Part shown: positions 42,013 through 54,000 of the stretch, piece after piece
Numbering within the stretch: the stretch's first letter is position 1
How the letters are laid out: each line of letters begins with the position of its first letter
From: Microdochium bolleyi
Taxonomy: Eukaryota; Ascomycota; Sordariomycetes; Xylariales; Microdochiaceae
Assembly: GCA_001566295.1 (NCBI GenBank)
Contig: KQ964261.1
Location: 593,754-657,753, forward strand
DNA: 64,000 bases
Direction: 5' to 3'
The notes under the pieces: model-generated
Databases searched by the model: none
Seen by the model: the letters and a program-made list of their open reading frames with translations, nothing else
Told to the model about the DNA's origin: nothing
Made by a program: the position numbers and the translations under genes

Positions 42013-43248
42013 CTAGTGTTCCCTAATGAACGCCGCAGCCACACCCTGTCCGGTACTCGCGCACATGGACACGACACCGATCTCCTTGTCCTGCTTCGTC
42101 AGCTCGGCCAGCAGTGTCGCTAGCTGCCGTGTACCTGTCGCCCCCGTCGGATGGCCGAGCGCGATGGCGCCCCCGTTGGGGTTGACTTTGCTGACGTTGA
42201 GGCCGAGACCGTGGATGCACGCCAGCGTCTGGCTTGCGAACGCCTCGTTGAGCTCAAAGATATCGACGTCGCGCTGCTCGAGGCCGATATATCGGTAGAG
42301 GCGTGGGATGGCGAGCAGCGGGCCAATGCCCATCTCGTCGGGCTCACAGCCGGCAACTTGGATGCCGAGGAAGCGCCCAACAGGCGTGAGACCGCGCTCA
42401 TCCGCCCATGATCGCCGTGCAAGAATGCTCGCCGAGGCGCCATCGGATATCTGGGACGAATTGCCAGCCGTGCTTGCCCCGTCGTCGCGGAATGCCGGCT
42501 TGAGATTCGCCAGCTTCTCCATCGTGACGCCAGGCCTGATGGTGTCGTCTTCTTTGACGTTGACAGTCGTCGGAGTGGTCTCATCATTATTAGTTCCATC
42601 AATGACTTTGGTGGCATATTCGACAGGCACGATCTCGTCCCTGAAACGACCAGAGGCTTGGGCGTGCGCGGCGCGGGAGTGGCTCAGTAACGCAAACTCG
42701 TCTTGCATTCGGCGGCTGACTCCGTGGCGGGTGGCCACGTTCTCCGAGGTGATGCCCATGGGCATGAGGCAGTCAGCGGCCGCCTTCACGGGCGTGCTGC
42801 GCAGCGTGGGTCCGACGTCGCCGGGAACACCCCGGAGCGGGTTGTAGTTACGCGTCATGCTCTCAACGCCGCCAGCAAGCCCGACGTCCAGCTGGCCAGC
42901 CATGATGGCATGGCTCATGTGCGCGAGGGCCTGCAGGCTGCTGGAGCACTGGCGATTGACGGTGTGCAAGGTCGTCGTGACAGGGAAGCCGGCATGCGCG
43001 AGGGCCATCTTGCCCGTCTTGGCGAAGCCATGCTCTGCGAGGACATTGCCGATGAGGACGTCCTCGACGTCGCTGGGGGTTATGCTGGCGCGCGCGACGG
43101 CGGCCGACATGACAGGGCCCAGAATGTCCTCGGGCCAGGCATCGCGGAAGCCGCCCTTGAAAGAGCGCGTGATTGGGCTGCGGACGGCTGACAGGATCAC
43201 AATGTCGTTGGGGGACCTGGCCAAGAGGTTTCGCGCAAGGGTCGCCAT
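42013..43248 (-). CDS. Thiolase (acetyl-CoA acyltransferase, 3-oxoadipyl-CoA thiolase-like)
   Basis: Intronless 411-residue thiolase. Cleaves a 3-oxoacyl-CoA with free CoA to acetyl-CoA and a shortened acyl-CoA. All catalytic elements are present: the nucleophile Cys101 in VNRQCSSSLQA, NEAFAS, His366 in GGAIALGHPTGATG and the second Cys396 in CASTGQG. The final IREH is not a PTS1 and I see no PTS2, so peroxisomal import is not supported; the start MATLARNLLARSP is weakly like a mitochondrial signal. It would complete the pathway by splitting 3-oxoadipyl-CoA to succinyl-CoA and acetyl-CoA, but a general beta-oxidation thiolase cannot be excluded. Divergent from the maleylacetate-reductase-like gene by 314 bp. 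Confidence 0.9.
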   Translation of the reverse strand: MATLARNLLARSPNDIVILSAVRSPITRSFKGGFRDAWPEDILGPVMSAAVARASITPSDVEDVLIGNVLAEHGFAKTGKMALAHAGFPVTTTLHTVNRQCSSSLQALAHMSHAIMAGQLDVGLAGGVESMTRNYNPLRGVPGDVGPTLRSTPVKAAADCLMPMGITSENVATRHGVSRRMQDEFALLSHSRAAHAQASGRFRDEIVPVEYATKVIDGTNNDETTPTTVNVKEDDTIRPGVTMEKLANLKPAFRDDGASTAGNSSQISDGASASILARRSWADERGLTPVGRFLGIQVAGCEPDEMGIGPLLAIPRLYRYIGLEQRDVDIFELNEAFASQTLACIHGLGLNVSKVNPNGGAIALGHPTGATGTRQLATLLAELTKQDKEIGVVSMCASTGQGVAAAFIREH

Positions 43249-43562
43249 GGCTGCAGCATATGGAATGGGGATGCTGAGTTGCTGAGGGCGAGCATTGCTC
43301 GTGGCCGTGGACGCTCAGCAATGCCGAACAGGAACCGGCACTTGCCCGGGATCGAGTGGGTGTAAGTCCCGGTCGGAACAGGCAGGGCCCATTGTTGGTA
43401 AAGCCGCCCTGTATGTGTGGGGTTTCATGTGGGGGAGAATGGAGTGTGGTGACAGTGCTCGTCCTGCTCCTGTCTCTTGTGTCGTCATCTTTGCAACCTG
43501 TAACCCAAACAGCGTCTTCCTCCTGACCACGATCACGACAGACGGCCAATTGCCCGCCCACC
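43249..43562. promoter_or_regulatory. Divergent promoter of thiolase and maleylacetate reductase
   Basis: 314 bp with GTGTGGGG (43415-43422) next to a full cluster motif. Confidence 0.55.
43427..43434 (+). promoter_or_regulatory. ATGTGGGG motif, thiolase/MAR promoter
   Basis: Lies 136 nt upstream of the reductase start and 179 nt from the thiolase start. Confidence 0.55.
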
Positions 43563-44807
43563 ATGGCCTTTACGTTCGGAGATGAGGCCTGTCGCCCGGC
43601 CTTTGACAGCAAGCCCACCCCGCGCATCTCGTATGGTCTGCGCTTCCCCGAGGCCTGCGCCAGGCAGTGCAGCGAAACGTTCCACAGCCACAGAGTCTTC
43701 ATCATCTGCTCGCGCTCACTTTCCGTCAATACGGATGCCCTGCAACGTTTGCGTGACGGCCTCGGCGCCCGCGTTGCAGGAGTGCGCATTGGGATCAGCC
43801 CGCACACGCCCATAGCCGAGGTCGTCGACACCATCCTCGAGGCCCGCAAGCTTGACATCGACTGCATCATCACCCTGGGTGCCGGCAGCCTCACAGATGC
43901 GGCCAAGCTGGTGCGCTTCGGGCTCGCTAACGGCGTCGAGACCGAACACGACATGGACACGCTCTGGGGCAGCACTGAGAGCAACCCAGCCCTGCGCAAA
44001 GATGTGGCTCGGCCCACGATCCCACTCGTTCACATCCCGACCTCGCTCTCCGGCGGCGAGTACCAGTCCATTGCTGGGGCCACCGAGTCCGCCACACGCG
44101 GCCACGCAAAACGTACCTTTCATCCGGGCGTCGACCCGGAGCTCGTCATCATGGATCCCGAGCTGTGCCTGACCACGCCACGCTGGGTATGGCTCAGCAC
44201 GGGTATCCGCGCGGTCGACCACTGCGTCGAGACGCTCTGCTCGCTGCAGTCCAACGACAAGGGCGACGAGCGAGCCGCCGCAGGCCTCACTGCGCTCGTA
44301 CCGGGCCTGCTTGACTGTGGCAAGGACGAGACCTCGCTCGGTGCCCGCTTCCGCTGCATGCAGGGCGTTGTCGACGCCATGTGTGCCGTGTCAACCGGTG
44401 TCCCGCTCGGCGCGAGCCATGCCATCGGCCATCAACTCGGGCCCCTGGGCGTTGGCCACGGCGAGACGAGCTGTATATTACTGCCGCCCGTGTGCAAGTA
44501 CAACCTCGAGCAGCGCGCCAACGACGACCGCCAGGCATTTGTTCGGGACCTGCTGCTGCGCCAGGAGCAGGTTCAGGCCCTCCTCCCCGGTGGCGGTAAG
44601 GCCATTAGTGTCGACCTTGGTGATGTTCTGTACGCCATCATCGGGGCACTAGGGATGCCACAGTCGCTGGAGGCTGTGGGCGTTGGTAGGGACAAGTTCG
44701 AAAGCCTGGCGCAGAATAGTCTCGATGACATTTGGATCCGCACGAATGCGGTACCCATTACAGAGGCATCGCAGGTCATGGCTATACTTGATAAATGTGC
44801 TTATTAA
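43563..44807 (+). CDS. Maleylacetate reductase-like iron-containing alcohol dehydrogenase
   Basis: Intronless, 414 residues, start in good context (CCACCATGGCC). Iron-type alcohol dehydrogenase fold: TLGAGSLTDAAKLVR for the nucleotide site, IPTSLSGGEYQSIAGATE, VDHCVE and the GASHAIGHQLGPLGVGHGETS segment. The PTSLSGGEYxxxAGAT pattern and the short loop structure are those of maleylacetate reductases, which reduce maleylacetate to 3-oxoadipate with NAD(P)H, and not of methanol or lactaldehyde dehydrogenases. Its divergent pairing with the thiolase fits a route maleylacetate to 3-oxoadipate to 3-oxoadipyl-CoA. This enzyme normally follows hydroxyquinol or hydroquinone ring cleavage, a clue to the cluster's substrate. 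Confidence 0.88.
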   Translation: MAFTFGDEACRPAFDSKPTPRISYGLRFPEACARQCSETFHSHRVFIICSRSLSVNTDALQRLRDGLGARVAGVRIGISPHTPIAEVVDTILEARKLDIDCIITLGAGSLTDAAKLVRFGLANGVETEHDMDTLWGSTESNPALRKDVARPTIPLVHIPTSLSGGEYQSIAGATESATRGHAKRTFHPGVDPELVIMDPELCLTTPRWVWLSTGIRAVDHCVETLCSLQSNDKGDERAAAGLTALVPGLLDCGKDETSLGARFRCMQGVVDAMCAVSTGVPLGASHAIGHQLGPLGVGHGETSCILLPPVCKYNLEQRANDDRQAFVRDLLLRQEQVQALLPGGGKAISVDLGDVLYAIIGALGMPQSLEAVGVGRDKFESLAQNSLDDIWIRTNAVPITEASQVMAILDKCAY

Positions 44808-45550
44808 AGATAATAAGCCAGTGTACTGTAACAATACCATAACGCCAAAGGAGTTAGCGACAGAATTTAATTTCGAGAGGAAATCCAACGACGCAGGACT
44901 GAATCAGGCATCCAATTTCTGTGTACGAATATCCAGGTCCGAAATGAGAGAGCACCGTAATCGTATTATACGCGTACCTTATACGCGTTATAGTAGACCC
45001 GATGGTTATTAACGGCGAACCCCGGAGGTCGGATTGTAACAGTCGTTTTCCGTAACAAACTTAGCCATATCGTCAAATACTACTATAATCGCAAGCTAAT
45101 ATAAACCGCACCAAATGCCTTCCTTGCCCAATAGCCTAAGCCTCACCTAAGCTATATCCACCTCGCGACTAAGCGCAACTGAGGAGTACTAAGCTCTGGA
45201 ATGGCTCACTTACGCATTTGTAGTCAACTGACCGATCTCGGAGTATGTTAGTCCACTTGTGTAATTATAATAGGTTAATTTCACTTGTACTAATTTAATA
45301 GTTGAATTAATATAAACCTGCATAACTTATACTTGATCAGAAATCATACACATAGAAGTAAGTAGAGAGGAGACAGCGCAACCTGTGGGATAAGAAGGGC
45401 TCTTGGGTTGAAGCCTCGTCCTCAGTGCAGGGGCGAGCGAGCACGTATATTACTGTTTGTATCTCTCCACCATTAATAATTTCCTTGCCTCTTACGAAGA
45501 GAAGATGGGCACCCCCCCTCCCCCTTTCCCCCACCCAAGCGCCCTCAGGC
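44808..45550. other. AT-rich spacer at the right boundary of the catabolic cluster
   Basis: No coding potential; dense in TAATATAA and TTAATT type sequence, especially 44,940-45,350, unlike the GC-balanced spacers to its left. It may be mutated repeat DNA or a simple boundary element. Confidence 0.45.
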
Positions 45551-47228
45551 TCAGACGGCATTACAAGACGGCGCCGCAGAGGTGTTGAGGAAAATGACCT
45601 CACAGCCGGGAGGGGTGGCTGCGGAAGCAGCCCCGATGAGTATCCCCTCGGCGCTTTGGCTCGGGCACGTGTAGAACTTGATGGCGTCGGACGGCCGGAA
45701 ACTCTGGCGCGCGCACGACAAAGTGGGCGCCTTGTCGCACAGGATGAAGTAGCCTGCCTGACCGCGGAAGTCGGTGTGGCGGACCAGTTCTGGGACGACT
45801 TCGATGTTGCTCCCCGAGACGATGAAGATTTCGAACCCGGAGACGGCCCGGCCGACGCTGTCGGTGCGGAAAGTTGTCGCCAAGCTGGCGTCTGGCGTGA
45901 GCACCACGGCACCGCTCGGAGCAAACCGCACGTGGCGGCCCGACAGGGCGCCGCCGGAGATGGACATTTGAAAGTCGATACAGGTGGTTGGCACGGTGGT
46001 CGTCTCGGTTACCGTGCTGGTGCTAGTCACGACGGTCTGGTCGATTTCAACCTCGACCGTGCTGATGGTGGTTGTGGCTTGCACGGTCGTGGTCTCGGTA
46101 GTTGTCTGCTCTTCTTCGACCAAGGTGATGAGCGTGGTGATGGTGGCGGTAGCCTGAGGATTGGATTACGACCGGGCGGTTAGCATATGGCATCTTGGCA
46201 TGTTAGTTTGCCCAGCGCCGTGGATTGACTCACCTCTGTCACCTCTGCCTGCACGGTAGTTTCTGTAATGGTGGTGACCGGAATAGACTCGGTGACGGTG
46301 ACCGTGGCAGTGCTTGTCGAAGCGGAAAGCGTCTGCGTCGTGCCCGTGTACCCCAGACACGAGCAAGCAGACGAGTATGCCTCAGGGTTCTTGCCGCAGT
46401 GAGCGTAGCAGGGAACAATCGCACCAGACTGGGTAGTCGGGCAGGTGACCTGGGCATCAGCAGTGCTGGATCCGGCGAGCACGGTGCGCTTGGCTGGCTG
46501 GAACGCGGTAGACGTCTGTGTAACTGTCACTACGGTGTTGGCGGTGGAAGTCCTACGGAAAAACAAACCCAATCGTTAGGGCCAATCGCTTGGGATTCCG
46601 CGATTCATCTCCCGCGTCGCCGGTAGGACGAAGACCTGCACATACGAGGAAGAGGTTGTCGTAGACACATCGGTGATGGTCGTCAACGAGGACTCAGTCA
46701 CGACAGTCGTGATAGTAGGCGTAGTAGTGGTAGTCGTCGGAATCGTGACCGAGGTGAGTTCCGTCGAGGTGGTCGTCTCTGTGAGCACCTCTGTCGCAGT
46801 TGAGGCAGCAAAATAGGAAGTGACTGTTGTTGTGGTTACGCTGTGTCATATCACTCATCAGCGACTTTGCTTCCACACAACTTGTGGTGCAAGAACCAGC
46901 CGGACTTACACATCGCACGGGATGACCGTCACATCGGCAAAGGCCAGACAGTCTGAACGAGCGACATCAAGGGCATATGAGCCGGACAGACTTAGAGGGC
47001 CTCGATGAACCTATGGCATTTGGTCTTTGTCAGTTTGAGGTACTGTGCCTGAGCGAGCGGGGTGGACAGCGCCGGCCCAGGAGTGATAGTAGTGTCAGTC
47101 AGCAGACGTACGCCTTGTAAGCACTTGTCGTTGGCACAGCTCGTCCTCCTGTCGAACGCCGGCACGATTGCAGCAGCCTGGCTGATGATAAGAGGGGCAA
47201 GGGCCACGGAGAGCTTGGTGAACAGCAT
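45551..47228 (-). CDS. Secreted Ser/Thr-rich protein of unknown function
   Basis: Start at 47228 with a typical signal peptide (MLFTKLSVALAPLIISQAAA). The mature N-terminus has a Cys pattern (CANDKCLQG) common in fungal wall or extracellular proteins. Exons ending at 46910 and spanning 46840-46646, 46552-46234 and 46153-45551 join cleanly; the first junction (donor near 46990, acceptor near 46934) does not keep phase with canonical sites and is unresolved. Long TTTT/TVT runs suggest heavy O-glycosylation and are interrupted by a Cys-rich patch (CPTTQSGAIVPCYAHC). A C-terminal globular region of about 140 residues contains several Cys and no domain that I recognise. No GPI signal is visible. 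It does not fit the catabolic pathway and carries no copy of the cluster motif in its promoter. Confidence 0.75.
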
Positions 47229-48053
47229 TTTGACTCGGATGGAAAAAGAGTAGCGTCGGTGAGTTGAAGAAAGCAGACAGAGAAACGGCGCAGTGTCGTG
47301 GCCGAGAGTCTGGCGTGCACTCGTTATATCAGCCACACGGGCATGGACACGTCCAGTTTAGCTCCGCAACCGTGCGCATTGTTATCCACAACGACAGCCG
47401 CCACCAAATTACAGCTGAACAATAGTCTTGTCGCTCACTCAGGGGCAGGCGGGCTTGGGCTGCGCGCGCGTTTTACATAATTTTCTTTGAAAAACCAAGT
47501 CCTATTAACGGCTGGGTTACGGTACAAGCGCCGATCCCTATTAATTATAGCGACGTCGTAACTTTACTGCATATAAAGGGTAAGCAGAAGCTCGACTAGA
47601 ACTTAGGAAGCTCGGGAGATCAGCCACAGCTAAATATCAAGGTCACGGAAACTTTAGTCGATGCGGGTCATTCTGGATGGGTTTCTAAGGCCCTAGATGT
47701 GCGATGACGAACTGGGATACGAATCATACGATAACATGACTGACCTCTGCCGGGAAACGCAATGAACGAGGTTTGTGTTAGGTCAACTTGACTTTACATA
47801 GTTCACGCTCGTATATGACAAGATTTAAGAAACACAATGTTTAGAGTCCATAGCTCGTAGATTATGCCACACCTCCGACTACATGTCGTCTCCATTAGTA
47901 TTTATGCACTCCAGGAATCCCGTCATCACTAACCTCTGGCCACAAAGCAAAAGAGATAAAAGAGAAAAAACAAGCCCGTTGCTCTTTTTTTCAATCACAC
48001 ATGTCATCGAATCCATACGCAGTGCCATTCTGTTGTAGCTGCCCAGCAGGCGG
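47229..48053. other. Intergenic region
   Basis: Promoter of the secreted protein gene and the 3' side of the NACHT-ankyrin gene; AT-rich between about 47,480 and 47,640. Nothing else seen. Confidence 0.4.
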
Positions 48054-51000
48054 CTACCCGAAAAGCTCCAGCACATCACTCGCCCCGAGCGTAGCGGCAT
48101 AGTCCAGAGCCGTTTTGTGACTGTGATCCTCAGCACCCGGGTCAACGCCCTTGCCGATGAGATACTTGACCCGAGCAGCCGTCTCACCAGGGCCCCGACT
48201 CCAGCTGTGCCCCTCGACGGCAGCATGCATCAGCGTCTTGCCACTGCCAGCGCTGCACCGCACGCCCCAGTCCGCGCCGAGCGCGTCAAAGAAGTCGAGC
48301 ACGGCGACGTGCCATTTCGCGACCTCTTCTGGGCGTGGCGTCTTTCTCCTCGCATCGTATAGTTGGTAGTCTGCACATCTAGCCGTGCCGCTCCTTAGGT
48401 ATCTGAAGATGGGGGTCTCTCCTGCTTTGTTAGGGGCATTAATGTCCACGCCAGGGACTGCTAGCAGTCTGTTGAGGACGATGCCAGAAGTGATAGCGGC
48501 ATTCGAGTCCAGCGAGATGTCGCCAGAAAGGAGGGCCGAGGAGGTGCAACATGTGCGAAACTGCCCCCTGAGCAGCAGATGGAGCGGCGTATTGCCGTCT
48601 GCGTCAGCCAGCGTAGGGTCTGCTCCCTCTTCGAGTAGGATATCGACGATCTCGGCATCCGACCACGAGAGGTGCGCGACGGCCTCGTGCAGCGGCGCCG
48701 TGCCACTGCTGGTCGCTCCACGGCGGCGGCGGTCACCGTTGCTGTCCTTGTTGCTCTCATTCTTGTCTCGCTCATTGACAAGCTCGGGCGCAAGCCTGCA
48801 GACCCTGCGGACCATCTCGACGTCGACGTGTGTACCGTTCACGGCGAGTAAGTGGTGCAGCGCGTTACGCCCGGCGTGGTCTTTTGCGTACACATCTGCG
48901 CCTAGGCCGAGGAGGATCGAAGCTGGTGATTTTGTTGTCGTCAGGTCGCCTCCAGCTACCTGGGGGAACTTGTCCTCAACGCCGGCCCGGCACGCGAGGT
49001 GGAAGAGTGTGACACCCTGGCCATCTGCCGAGTCTGCGTCCAACTTATCACGAACAGCTTCCATGTCGAGGATCCTTCGCAGGCACGAGCCTGGCCTCCA
49101 GGAATCACGGTCGGGGAAAACCTGGTGCAGCAGTGTCGAGTAGTCATATCTCGCGAGGGGGTCTGCGCCGTGCTCGAGCAGCAGGTCAGCCATCTTGGCC
49201 TGCACTTCAGTTCCGGCCCATTCTCCACGCCGGTCGTAGGGCTTGGTCAGGACATGGTGCAGCGGGAACCTTTGCACTTCCTTGCGCCCGGGCAACTCAA
49301 AGGGATCGTCAGCATTGGAGGAAGTTGAACACGAGACCATCACTGACACCGTGCCGTTGGGATCTGCGCCAGCCAGGAGCAGCGCCCTCACAGTGGCTAG
49401 GTTTCTACTATCGATGGCTTTGACGAGATTCTGCGATGTGATCCTGGTGGTATATCGGAGCAGCAGCCTGTGGATTTCCGGGTGGTACGAACCGCGATCG
49501 AGGCATGACACCTCTTGATCGTCTGTGGCCAAGACGTCGGCGCCATGCTCGAGGAGCGTCTCGATCGCGCGCCTGTTGGAACCCAGGGTAGACTGTTGTA
49601 CGAGGCCCTCCAGCGCAGCGTTGAGCGGCGACATCAAGCCTGCTCCTCCTCCTATCGACGTTTCCCCTCCCTTGGCAGTCCGGGCGGCACGGATGTCGAC
49701 GTCTGCCCCGTGAGCGAGAAGGTAAGGAATTCCCAGTGCGGCCTGCCACCAGTAGTCCCCCGTGGCGAGCACGTGAAGTGCCGAGTTACCAGTCGGCCGT
49801 GGCCCTGAGCCGTGAGGCCAGTTGTCTTGTTTGCCGCCCGCACCGAGAGCGTTGACGTCAACATCAAACTTCTCGACGAGGAGCCGGACGACATCCATAT
49901 TAGGCGTCTCGCGCCGGCACGCCGTGATGAGCAGCGGCTCAATCTCGCCGCCTAGATAGTCACGGCGCGCTCGGGATTCGCGGGATGTCTTGGCCACCCA
50001 CTCGGCATCCTCGAGCCGCGCGATGGCCTCCTTGGTTGCGACTTTGCTTAGTAGATCTGCGTGCCCGGTTTGTGCGAGGTACTGCAATAGTGTCGTGCTG
50101 CCATTGTAGTCTCCTCTGTCATCCCTGAGGACCTGGAGACAGCTAACTGGCCTCTTCGACAGCGCCTCGGCGACGATGTCAAAGTGATGTGCTTTCATGG
50201 CTGCCTCAAACTCCCTAGGCGATAGTGTGCCGTTGGCGGCGATGGCATCTTCAAAGGGCTTGCGGGTCTCCATTCTAGCCTTGAGGAGCGCTGTGACGGA
50301 GCTGTCATGATCTCTGTGATCATCGCCAGCGCGGGGCTCTGCATCGAGAAGTTGGTCCCTGACTCGAAGCAAGCACGCCAGAGTATGGCCCGCCTTGCTC
50401 TCCACTGCCGCCGAGATCGCCTTGCTGATATGCTTAGCCTGAATCAGTTCGTGCTTGGCCAGCATGTCCAGAATCTCATCGATCCTCTCTGACGTTCGGG
50501 GGCCACGCTGTACAGCCTTTCGGAATTTATCTCCCAGTGTGACACTTCCGACGTCCCTCGGATCGAACTTCTGATGGTTCGAGTGCCGAGGCCAGTTGCC
50601 GAGCTCTTCCTCAAACTCAACAACTGCCTCTAGCAGGGAGTCGTGGTAGTCTTCTGATGGCTGGTGCACGACAGACGTCATACTTGCCTCGAGGAGGAGG
50701 TTTACGCTCTCTAGTCGCCCGGACCGAACAGCATAAAACAGGGGTGATCGGCGGTGGATGTTGCTGGTCACAGCGACCCCCTGAGCCGGTGAGGCAGTCA
50801 CTTTCTCAAGCATCATACCAAGAATATTGACCTGCCGCGCCCGTGCGGCTAGATGCAGACCATTGAGCCCTTCCTTGGTCTCCCTCAGCGGGTTGGCCCC
50901 ATGCTGGAGCAGCTGACGGGTCATATACTCGGAGAAAGTCGCCGCGCTGTGCAACGGCGTGATGCCGTCCTGGTCGGCCACGTCAACAACGCCCTGCCCG

Positions 51001-54000
51001 ACATCGACATGCCTCTGGACGAACCAGTCCAATGCCGTCATAGATCCCCCACTGTTACTATGCGTGGTGATCTCCATTCCCATGGGGGCAATAGTACTCA
51101 AGATGTGCAGCGGCGTTGTTCCGACGTGGTTTGGCTGCGTTGGGTCGACTCCGAGATCGCGCAGTGCATCGAAGAAGCCGAAGCCACGCGCTCTCGGGGA
51201 GAAGGCGACGTTTGCCCAGCGTCCCTCCCGCAAGGTCTCGTGGAACAATGTATTACCATCATGGTCCACCGCCCGCGGATCGAGCCCTTGTCCAGAGAGC
51301 CACTGGACAACTTTGGGTGAATCGGCTCTGGCGACTGCGGCGTGGCACAACGTCCGGCCCTCGGCGTCATGCGTGTCGAGCCGGCTGCCCTCGCGGACCA
51401 TGACCTCGCACGTGGCGATCATGTCGCCATCGTCGGAGCTTCCTAAGCCCCTGTGCGTATCGATCTTGGAGAATAAGGGAGTACGTCCCTGGCTGTCGCG
51501 CACCTCGATTTCCGCCCCCGCCGCCAAGAGGGCAGCGAGCAACTCGGCGTTGTCGTCAATCTTGCCGGCACGCACTGGATGCTCTGAGCCCAGGAGCTGG
51601 AGAGGCGTTTGCCCCTGAGCGTTGCGTCCGTTGATGTCTGTGCCTGGATATTGCAGCAGGCGATGAAGCAGAGCCACACGGCCGTCTGTCGCCTCATCCG
51701 TGCTGCCTTTGGTCCTTTCGAGCTGCACGAGCAGATGCAGAGCCGTCTGCCCGTCATGACCCACGGCCCTAGCTGGGTCTACACCGTGATCGAGAAAGAG
51801 GTGCACCTGCGCGATGATGCTGGCCGTGTCGAGCCTAGGATTCCAGCCCTGCTTCATCCGATCCAGCATTGCCGCATTGATTTGTGACGTTACTAGCACC
51901 ATCGCCGACTCCTTTCCCAGATTCTCCTCGGGTATTCCGTCCGTGGACTTTGTCAACACCCCGAGGAGGTACTTGACCATGGCTAGATCTCGCGTCATAC
52001 TCAAGAGCGTCTTCCCGCCAGTGCTGACTGCATACAAATCAGCGCCGCCCTCCTCGATCAGCAACCGCGCGGCGACTACGTCCCGGGCGTAGTGCAACGG
52101 TGCGCTACAGGTACCTGCAGACGTTGTGCGCATGTTTACATCGACACCCGCAGCCAAGAGCATCCGGAACACTGCTGTTGTGCCCTCCACGTCTTTCGCG
52201 CGGGCCTCGTGCTCCTCATTCCTCGGTCCCAGCGGCCATAAATACCTATCATGAACGTTGCGCGGGCTTGAGCCTACGGACGGGTTCGCGGCCGCCCAGG
52301 CGTGCAGCGGGCTGACCTCGTCACAATGGAGAACCATCGGCTCATTGTGCAGGGCTGTCGCGTCAGCGCCCGCGAGGAGAAGGGCGCTGACGCTCTGTGG
52401 ATCGCGCTCGGCGCTGGCCAGCAACAGTGCCATGTTCAGATCACGGGACCAGGGACTCTCTCCTTCCTTCTTGCCCGCGGCGGTGAGGGGATGCACCAGC
52501 ACGGCGGCGAGCATGTCGGCACGCCCAGTTTCTGCCAACCAGAGCACAGCTTGTCCGAGGGCTTGCTGTGATGGAAAATGCGGCATAAAGACCTCGAGGC
52601 AGGCCATGTGGCCTCTTTTGCACACCCATTCGAGCGGCGACGTGTCTCTGTGGCCGTGGGGGGATGGATCTCGAAACTGCGTGAGAGCCAACATGTCTGC
52701 GCCAGCGTCGAGAAGGAGTTTCGCGGCGACCGGATTGTTGTGTTCCACGGCTTGATGAAGAGGCGTCAGACCCGAGAAGTCAAACCTGTCGTGCTCTCCT
52801 GGGTCCGCGCCAGCGCGGAGCAAAGTTTCGAGGATCGAGATGTGGCCCTTTCGAGTAGCATGGTAGACCGCCGACTCGCTAGAGTTGGTCGACATATTCT
52901 GCTCTGCCTTTCGCGACAATAGGACATCGAGATACCCCTGCAGCTGTAGGACAGTGGCTACGTATATGGGAGTAGATTCGGCCTCGTCGGACAGACTGAA
53001 ACTAGCATCACACGTTGATATGGCGAGAATTTGCGATGGCGAGTGCTCCATGCCCAGAACATCGTCCAGGAGCAGAGTCATCTTGCTCTGATCAGTGTAG
53101 CCAGCGTGCGCAGCCTTGCGGGCGTGCACGAACCAGTTGCGCCCCGCGTACTTGGCGAATGTGTCATCCTGTAGAATCTGGTCGCAGGCCATGAATAGGG
53201 GCAGGCACTCGTTGTAGGGTTTGTGCGGCCTCCCTAATATCTCGGACTGCAAATACGCCAGACAGACTAGAGCGAGTCGCTGGTGGGTGGCGCCGGGGTC
53301 GAGAACGCGACCGCCGCGACCACCAAGATCGCCATCGGTGAGGAACTCTGTCAACGAGTGATGGATAACGCTGACCGTTTCGTCCTGCAGGATCTCGAGC
53401 AGCGGCCCGCAGGCCACACGCACTAGTTCCTTCGTTGCCCCGAGGTTTCGCGCCTCCTTCTCCTCGGCAGAAGCACGCTTGTGGAGGACACAAATCAGCC
53501 TTGCAATCTCGAGTACCCGAAGCGGCCGCACCGCGTGCGTGACGAGCTGCAGGATGAGAAGCTGGGTCTCCTCGTCCACGCCGCTTCGCAGAGCATGCTG
53601 CTTGAGCAGATCAATGTACATGACGTTGAGATCCTGCGGGAGACCTTCGAGTACGAGTCTGACATCGGCGCCGGGGCTGGTAAAGGCGTCCATCGCCAGC
53701 TTGGCGTAGAGGAACAGCCCATTTGCCCGGCCGGGTACTGCTGCCCTAATGATTGCCTGGTCATCGTTGCTGATGGTGACCGGTGCAGTGATTAAACGGT
53801 GCCAGACGTACGTCGCAATGTCCTTGTCAACGAGCGTCTCCTCGAGCTGGATGCTGATGAGAGTGCCTCTGCCCAATCTGCGGAGTGCCGACCCAATGTA
53901 AGCGACAGGCCGGGACGTCATAAAGACACTGGCCCGACAATACCGCGCCAGATCGGCCAGCTCGTTGAGGAAGGACAGCGTCTCGTCCACATTCCCGTCT

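Noticed and set aside
811..43434. CreA carbon-repression sites as the whole explanation of the GTGGGG boxes
   Set aside because: GTGGGG fits the CreA consensus, but the conserved AT before it and the ATGTGGGA copies do not follow from CreA. Some overlap in binding remains possible.
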